This document shows, one piece after another, positions 5,434 through 5,867 of a stretch of 5,867 nucleotides of DNA (the stretch's first letter is position 1; each line of letters begins with the position of its first letter). The translations under genes and the position numbers were made by a program. Origin of the DNA: JBBQBQ01 sp038317685 (lineage in GTDB: Bacteria > Desulfobacterota > Desulfuromonadia > Desulfuromonadales > DDH964); the NCBI GenBank assembly GCA_038317685.1, contig JBBQBQ010000223.1, forward strand, positions 1 through 5,867, written 5' to 3'. The notes beneath the pieces are model-generated. The model was not told the origin of the DNA. It searched no databases and worked only from the letters and a program-made list of their open reading frames with translations.

Positions 5434-5867
5434 GTGAAGACCCTCGATTGCCGCCACCAGAAGTGTCCCCAGCCCGTCGTCGAAACCCGCAAGCTGCTGC
5501 GCGCCGAGCCCGAAGCGGAACTGACCGTCCTGGTCGGCGACGCCATGGCCCGGGAAAACATCGGCCGGCTCGCCGTCAGTCACGGTTATGCGGTCTCCGC
5601 AACGCCTACGGAAGGGGGGATTGCCCTCCATCTGAGCCCTGGCGGGAGCGCCACCCAACCGGCCCCGGGCGACACCACCGGCCCGACCGTCATCTGGGTC
5701 ACCGGCGAGGTCATGGGGAGCGGCGACGACCAGCTCGGCCTGCTCCTCCTGAAGAACTTCCTGATCACTCTCCTCGATCTCGACCGGGTCCCCGACAGCC
5801 TCCTCTTCGTCAACGCCGGAGTGCGCCTGACCTGTGCCGGCTCGGAGCTCCTTCCGGCCCTCGAACA
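5434..5867 (+). CDS. yedF: Sulfurtransferase-like selenium metabolism protein YedF (N-terminal 144 residues, cut by window end)
   Basis: The reading frame opens with GTG at 5434, with GGGAG (5423-5427) six bases upstream, and is still open at the window edge after 144 codons. Residues 1-68 form a TusA/SirA-like domain: LDCRHQKCPQPVVETRKLL with Cys6 and the signature CPxP cysteine Cys11, followed by LTVLVGDAMARENIGRLAVSHGY (30-52). After a short Pro/Gly/Thr linker (69-84), a DsrE-like domain begins: VIWVTGEVMGSGDDQLGLLL (86-105), then LLFVNAGVRLTCAGSELL (123-140). This two-domain layout defines YedF, which is about 200 residues long and occurs in genomes that use selenium, often near selD. Its biochemical step is not established; transfer of selenium or sulfur through Cys11 is inferred from the domain. 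It follows the rRNA methyltransferase gene by 26 bases and is very likely cotranscribed with it. The partial state is due to the window, not to mutation. Confidence 0.92.
   Translation, partial: MKTLDCRHQKCPQPVVETRKLLRAEPEAELTVLVGDAMARENIGRLAVSHGYAVSATPTEGGIALHLSPGGSATQPAPGDTTGPTVIWVTGEVMGSGDDQLGLLLLKNFLITLLDLDRVPDSLLFVNAGVRLTCAGSELLPALE

Noticed and set aside
1..5867. tRNA or rRNA genes, CRISPR arrays, insertion sequences
   Set aside because: Nothing of the kind was recognised by reading; almost all of the window is accounted for by protein-coding genes.

Overview
This is a GC-rich, densely packed bacterial chromosomal window with six complete genes and one gene cut by the right edge. The gene content is a MEP-pathway IspG without the large inserted domain, a 23S rRNA uracil-5 methyltransferase with Fe-S cysteines, and a YedF-type selenium-metabolism protein. 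Together with the GC content this suggests an anaerobic, selenium-using proteobacterium, possibly of the Desulfuromonadales/Geobacter group. That placement is a guess from gene content, not a phylogenetic result.

Left part (1-2122, + strand): an unusual three-domain regulator (ArsR-type winged helix, then DUF2087, then a GIY-YIG nuclease-like domain) sits behind a short upstream region. That region carries a perfect 6-6-6 inverted repeat that looks like an autoregulatory operator. The regulator is followed after 38 bases by a ketopantoate reductase (PanE/ApbA) family gene. The two are probably cotranscribed.

Middle (2105-2715, - strand): a compact type II toxin-antitoxin module, with an AbrB/MazE-type antitoxin followed by an overlapping PemK/MazF-type toxin. 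It has its own promoter-like sequence overlapped by an 18-bp dyad. The toxin gene runs convergently into the 3' end of the reductase gene and overlaps it by 18 bases. Two adjacent palindromes lie in this overlap zone.

Right part: ispG (- strand, 3820 to 2762) and an rlmD-like rRNA methyltransferase (+, 3965-5407) are divergently transcribed. The 144-base gap between them holds back-to-back sigma-70-like promoters. Downstream of the methyltransferase, after 26 bases, begins a GTG-started yedF gene with TusA-like and DsrE-like domains, truncated at the window end.

The most unusual element is the ArsR-DUF2087-GIY-YIG fusion. The architecture is related to a known but functionally uncharacterised group of GIY-YIG domains attached to transcriptional regulators. 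The rest of the window is mostly housekeeping plus one standard TA module. No RNA genes, insertion sequences or CRISPR arrays were seen, and no intergenic gap exceeds 150 bases.
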